8,034 nt of DNA. Origin: Chloroflexota bacterium (GTDB taxonomy: Bacteria > Chloroflexota > Anaerolineae > Anaerolineales > Anaerolineaceae). The stretch covers positions 1 through 8,034 of the forward strand of contig JAJYJF010000089.1 in NCBI GenBank assembly GCA_021796375.1. The letters run 5' to 3'. This document shows, piece after piece, positions 5,554-8,034 of this stretch. Below the pieces are notes generated by a model. That model saw only the letters and a program-made list of their open reading frames with translations, did no database searches and was not told the DNA's origin. Position 1 is the first letter of the stretch, and each line of letters opens with the position of its first letter. The translations under genes and the position numbers were made by a program.

Positions 5554-7572
5554 ATGCAGCACGCGACATTCCGTAAGATAGCATTGGTTGTATTTCTTTC
5601 GAGCATCTTGATCTTCAGCCAGAGCGGCCCCGTGAACGCCGGGTCCCTGATTTCGGCCAACGATGGGCCTGAAAATGGCGGGACTATCCTTGCGCTGGCC
5701 GTGGGCCCAGCGGGGACCCTTTACGCCGGGACCGAAGGCGGCGTGTTCAAAAGTACGGACGACGGTCTGCACTGGATGGGGGCCAGCGTTGGCCTGCCCA
5801 GCAACTACGTTCAGGCCCTGGCCGTCGATCCGGTGACGCCCACGACCGTTTATGCGGGGCTATACGGTGATTGGGTATACAAGAGCACAAACGGCGGGGC
5901 AAGCTGGAGCGCGTCTAAGTCTGGCCTGACCAATAGTTATATAGATGCCCTGGCGGTCAACCCGCTGGCGCCGGCGACGCTTTACGCGGGTACAGACTCT
6001 TATGTGTATAAGAGCACGGATGGCGGCGCGAGCTGGACCCCGCTCGACAATAACGGCTTGCCGAACACTTATTTTTACAGCCTGGCCGTCGACCCGGTGG
6101 CGAACGGGACGGTATATGCGGGGGCATACGGCGATGGGGTGTACAGAAGCACGGACAGCGGGGCGAACTGGACGCTTCGCAACACCGGATTAACGGATAG
6201 CAATATTTACTCCCTCGCGATCGCCGCGGCAACCCCCACCGTATTGTACGCGGGGACGGACTCTGGGGTATTCGAAAGCACCGATGCCGGCGCGAGCTGG
6301 AACCCGAAGGGCCTGGCCAATCTCTATGTTCAGGCCGTGGTCATCGACCCGGCCAACCCGCAGGCGCTTTACGCGGGGACTAACGGCAGCGGAGTTTTCA
6401 CGAGCACAAATGGCGGCGCCGACTGGACGCCGTCCAATAACGGACTGACATCGAACGATGTTCCCGCCCTGGCTATTGACCCGGTGACACCCCATTCCAT
6501 TTTTGCGGGGACCCATACCGTTTTATCTGTAGGGGTGTACGACCGCGGCGGGCTGTTTAAAAGCACCAACGGCGGCGCGAGCTGGGGCGAATCGGATTCG
6601 GGCCTGACCAGCATCCCCGTGAATTCCCTGGCGGTTGACCCGTCGGCGCCCTCCACCCTCTACGCCGGGACGGATGACGGCGTTTTAAAGAGCACCGACC
6701 GCGGTGCGACCTAGAATACCGCTAACCTGGGCCTGCCGGACCACACCAGCTTCTGGGCGCTGGCCATCGACCCGTCAGCGCCCGACGTGCTTTACGCGGG
6801 CGCGGGGAATGGAGTTTTCAGGAGCGCCGATGGTGGCGGAAGCTGGAGCCAGACCAATAACAGCCCGACCAACGGCCTGAATGCCTTGGTCTTTTCCCTG
6901 ATCGTGTATCGCTCTCCATTGACCAAAGCCACCGAGTTCGTCTATGCGGGGACATATGGCGGGGGGGTGTATCGAAGCATGGATGGAGGTCAGAACTGGT
7001 ACCCGTACTTTTTTGGTCCGACAAGCAAAAGTAATCATGTGTACGCTCTGGCGCTCGGCGCGGACGGCACGCTCTACGCGGGCACGGAGGGTGGGGTCTT
7101 CACGGATAATAATTCCGGTAGCTGGACCCCACTGAATAACGGCCTGATGACCGTTAATACGCTGGTGAGCAGCCTGGCTATCCCCCATACCCCGGCGGCG
7201 TCCACCACCCTGTACGCGGGGACGGGCGGCGCCGGCGTCTTGAAATCGACGGATGGCGGCGCCACCTGGAGCGCGGTGAATACCGGCCTGCCCCAGCATA
7301 CCCAGGACATTACCACGGCCTATACCGCAATCTATGCCCTGGCGGTCGACCCGGTAGATCCGGCGACACTTTATGCCGGCACGGATGACGGCGTGTTCAA
7401 AAGCAGCGACGGCGGCGGAACCTGGAGCGCGTTCAATGCCGGGCTGACCTACCTTTATGTTGAATCCCTGGTGATTGATTCGAGCTCGCCGGCCGTTCTT
7501 TTCGCGGGGACCGGCGGCGGAGGCCTCTTTAGAACGGACCAGGCGATCTTTCTGCCGCTCCTCCGGCGCTGA
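5554..7572 (+). pseudogene. Secreted BNR/Vps10-like beta-propeller repeat protein, interrupted by an in-frame TAG at 6712-6714
   Basis: Read through the TAG, this frame encodes 672 residues. A signal peptide is clear (FRK, then a hydrophobic core, cleavage likely after VNA at 29), so the protein is exported. The rest is 14 repeats of the type YAGT..GVFKSTDGGASW....GLT....ALAVDP..P, each about 41-53 residues, like the blades of BNR/sialidase, Ycf48 or GH74-type propellers. Fourteen units suggest two seven-bladed propellers. No catalytic residues are evident, so binding or scaffolding is more likely than hydrolysis. The end, IFLPLLRR, resembles a C-terminal tail common on exported Chloroflexota proteins. 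The amber codon falls in repeat 8 at codon 387, exactly where other repeats have the TGG of SW or TW, and the frame stays open and regular for another 285 codons. One G-to-A change explains it. It may be a fresh nonsense mutation, an assembly error or read-through. If it is real and not read through, the product is 386 residues. AAGGAG precedes the ATG well. Confidence 0.85.
5716..7545 (+). repeat. Tandem array of 14 propeller-blade repeats within the coding region
   Basis: The aromatic codon of each YAG or FAG motif begins at 5722, 5851, 5983, 6115, 6247, 6370, 6502, 6661, 6793, 6943, 7075, 7213, 7372 and 7501. Spacing is 123-159 bases, most often 132 or 129. The DNA is degenerate between units while short blocks such as TACGCGGGGAC and AGCAC-GATGGCGGCGC recur, so the array is old but still a possible site of recombination. 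Units 7, 9, 11 and 12 carry extra loop residues. Confidence 0.9.
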
Positions 7573-7633
7573 GTTTTATCGGGTTTGAATCCGCACCGCT
7601 TCGAGGGGATTTAGATCCGGAGGGGCGTCTCGC

Positions 7634-8034
7634 TCAGCGCGGCTGGTTGAGCTCGTACGTGAGCTTGAGGCCGATCAGGGCCAGGTCGGGCTCGACGGCC
7701 GCGATCGCGGGCACCTCGGGGGCGATCAGCTCCGCCAGGCCGCCGGTGGCGACCACGCTCGCCGTTCCGCCCAGCTCGGCCTGCATGCGCCGCACCAGCT
7801 CCTTCACCAGCCCGGCGAAGCCGAACACGAACCCGGCCCGCATCGATTGGACGGTGTTTTTGCCGATCGCGGCTGCCGGCCGGGCGAGGGCGACCTGCGG
7901 CAGGGTGGAGGTCGCGCGGAAGAGCGAATCGCCGCTGGTAGCCACCCCCGGGGCGATGGCGACACCTTCCAGCGCGCCGCCCGCCGAGACGGCTGCAAAG
8001 GTGGTGGCGGTCCCGAACCCGATCGCGATCACCG
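7634..8034 (-). CDS. coaX: Type III pantothenate kinase (C-terminal half, 5' cut by window)
   Basis: CoaX phosphorylates pantothenate, the first step of coenzyme A synthesis, in the cytosol. The frame enters from the right edge, so about the first 120 of the usual 250 or so residues are missing, including the N-terminal DxGN motif; the GTG at 8032-8030 is an internal Val codon. What is visible matches the family in order: GFGTATTF near the start, GVAIAPGVATS, the very typical IGKNTVQSM followed by AGFVFGFAGLV, VVATGGLAELI, and the C-terminal LIGLKLTYELN. Two expected acidic residues differ: DFGTATTFD of most homologues reads GFGTATTFA here. The stop is TGA at 7636-7634. The gene is convergent with the propeller gene, 61 bases apart, and that gap holds no convincing terminator. 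Function is unrelated to the neighbours. Confidence 0.92.
   Translation of the reverse strand, partial: VIAIGFGTATTFAAVSAGGALEGVAIAPGVATSGDSLFRATSTLPQVALARPAAAIGKNTVQSMRAGFVFGFAGLVKELVRRMQAELGGTASVVATGGLAELIAPEVPAIAAVEPDLALIGLKLTYELNQPR

Noticed and set aside
6712..6714. Pyrrolysine or a general reassignment of TAG
   Set aside because: TAG terminates three other genes in the window, and the residue expected here is Trp, as in sister repeats.
5716..7545. The regular repeats as a CRISPR array or satellite
   Set aside because: Unit length is about 130 bases, the DNA varies at codon third positions, and the protein pattern is that of propeller blades.
6787..7572. A separate gene for the C-terminal seven propeller repeats
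   Set aside because: The only nearby start is a GTG inside a repeat, with no ribosome binding site, signal peptide or promoter. It is the continuation of the interrupted frame.
7573..7633. A terminator between the convergent propeller and coaX genes
   Set aside because: Only a GGAT/ATCC four-base stem is visible, with no T-tract.

Overview
The window is GC-rich, densely coded bacterial DNA. Six protein genes are recognisable, two of them cut by the window edges. The best guess for the host is a member of the Chloroflexota (Anaerolineae-like). This rests on high GC with scattered AT-rich promoters, on the mix of a nucleoside-type ABC transporter with a molybdenum hydroxylase, and above all on a secreted repeat protein ending in a short hydrophobic-basic tail (IFLPLLRR). 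From memory, tails of the YLPLxxR kind are common on exported proteins of that phylum. No marker gene confirms this.

Layout. 2-844 (+): C-terminal half of an ABC ATPase of the BMP-associated nucleoside/sugar type. 869-3100 (-), convergent with it: a molybdopterin-binding subunit of the xanthine dehydrogenase/aldehyde oxidase family, with no FAD or iron-sulfur subunit beside it. 3101-3297: a divergent control region with a good sigma-70-type promoter for the hydroxylase and two dyad symmetries in its leader. 3298-4089 (+): a LigB-type extradiol dioxygenase of the DODA/YgiD family with all four metal histidines. 4240-5304 (+): an unfamiliar 354-residue protein that I read as a very divergent uracil-phosphoribosyltransferase-like protein. 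5305-5553: a perfect 14-bp inverted repeat, an extended -10 promoter and a roughly 150-nt leader able to fold. 5554-7572 (+): a secreted beta-propeller protein of 14 repeats, interrupted by one in-frame TAG at 6712-6714 where a conserved Trp is expected. 7634 to beyond the right edge (-): C-terminal half of type III pantothenate kinase (CoaX).

How the parts may work together. The transporter, the hydroxylase and the phosphoribosyltransferase-like protein could all act on nucleobases or nucleosides (uptake, oxidation, salvage). That link is inference from proximity, since the genes are not one operon. The dioxygenase, the propeller protein and CoaX look unrelated to it. I see no CRISPR array, transposase, tRNA or rRNA.

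The points most worth a second look are the amber codon in an otherwise open propeller gene, the divergent phosphoribosyltransferase-like protein, the unusual active-site residues of the lone molybdenum subunit, and the structured leader before the propeller gene. None of these alone shows a new biological system.
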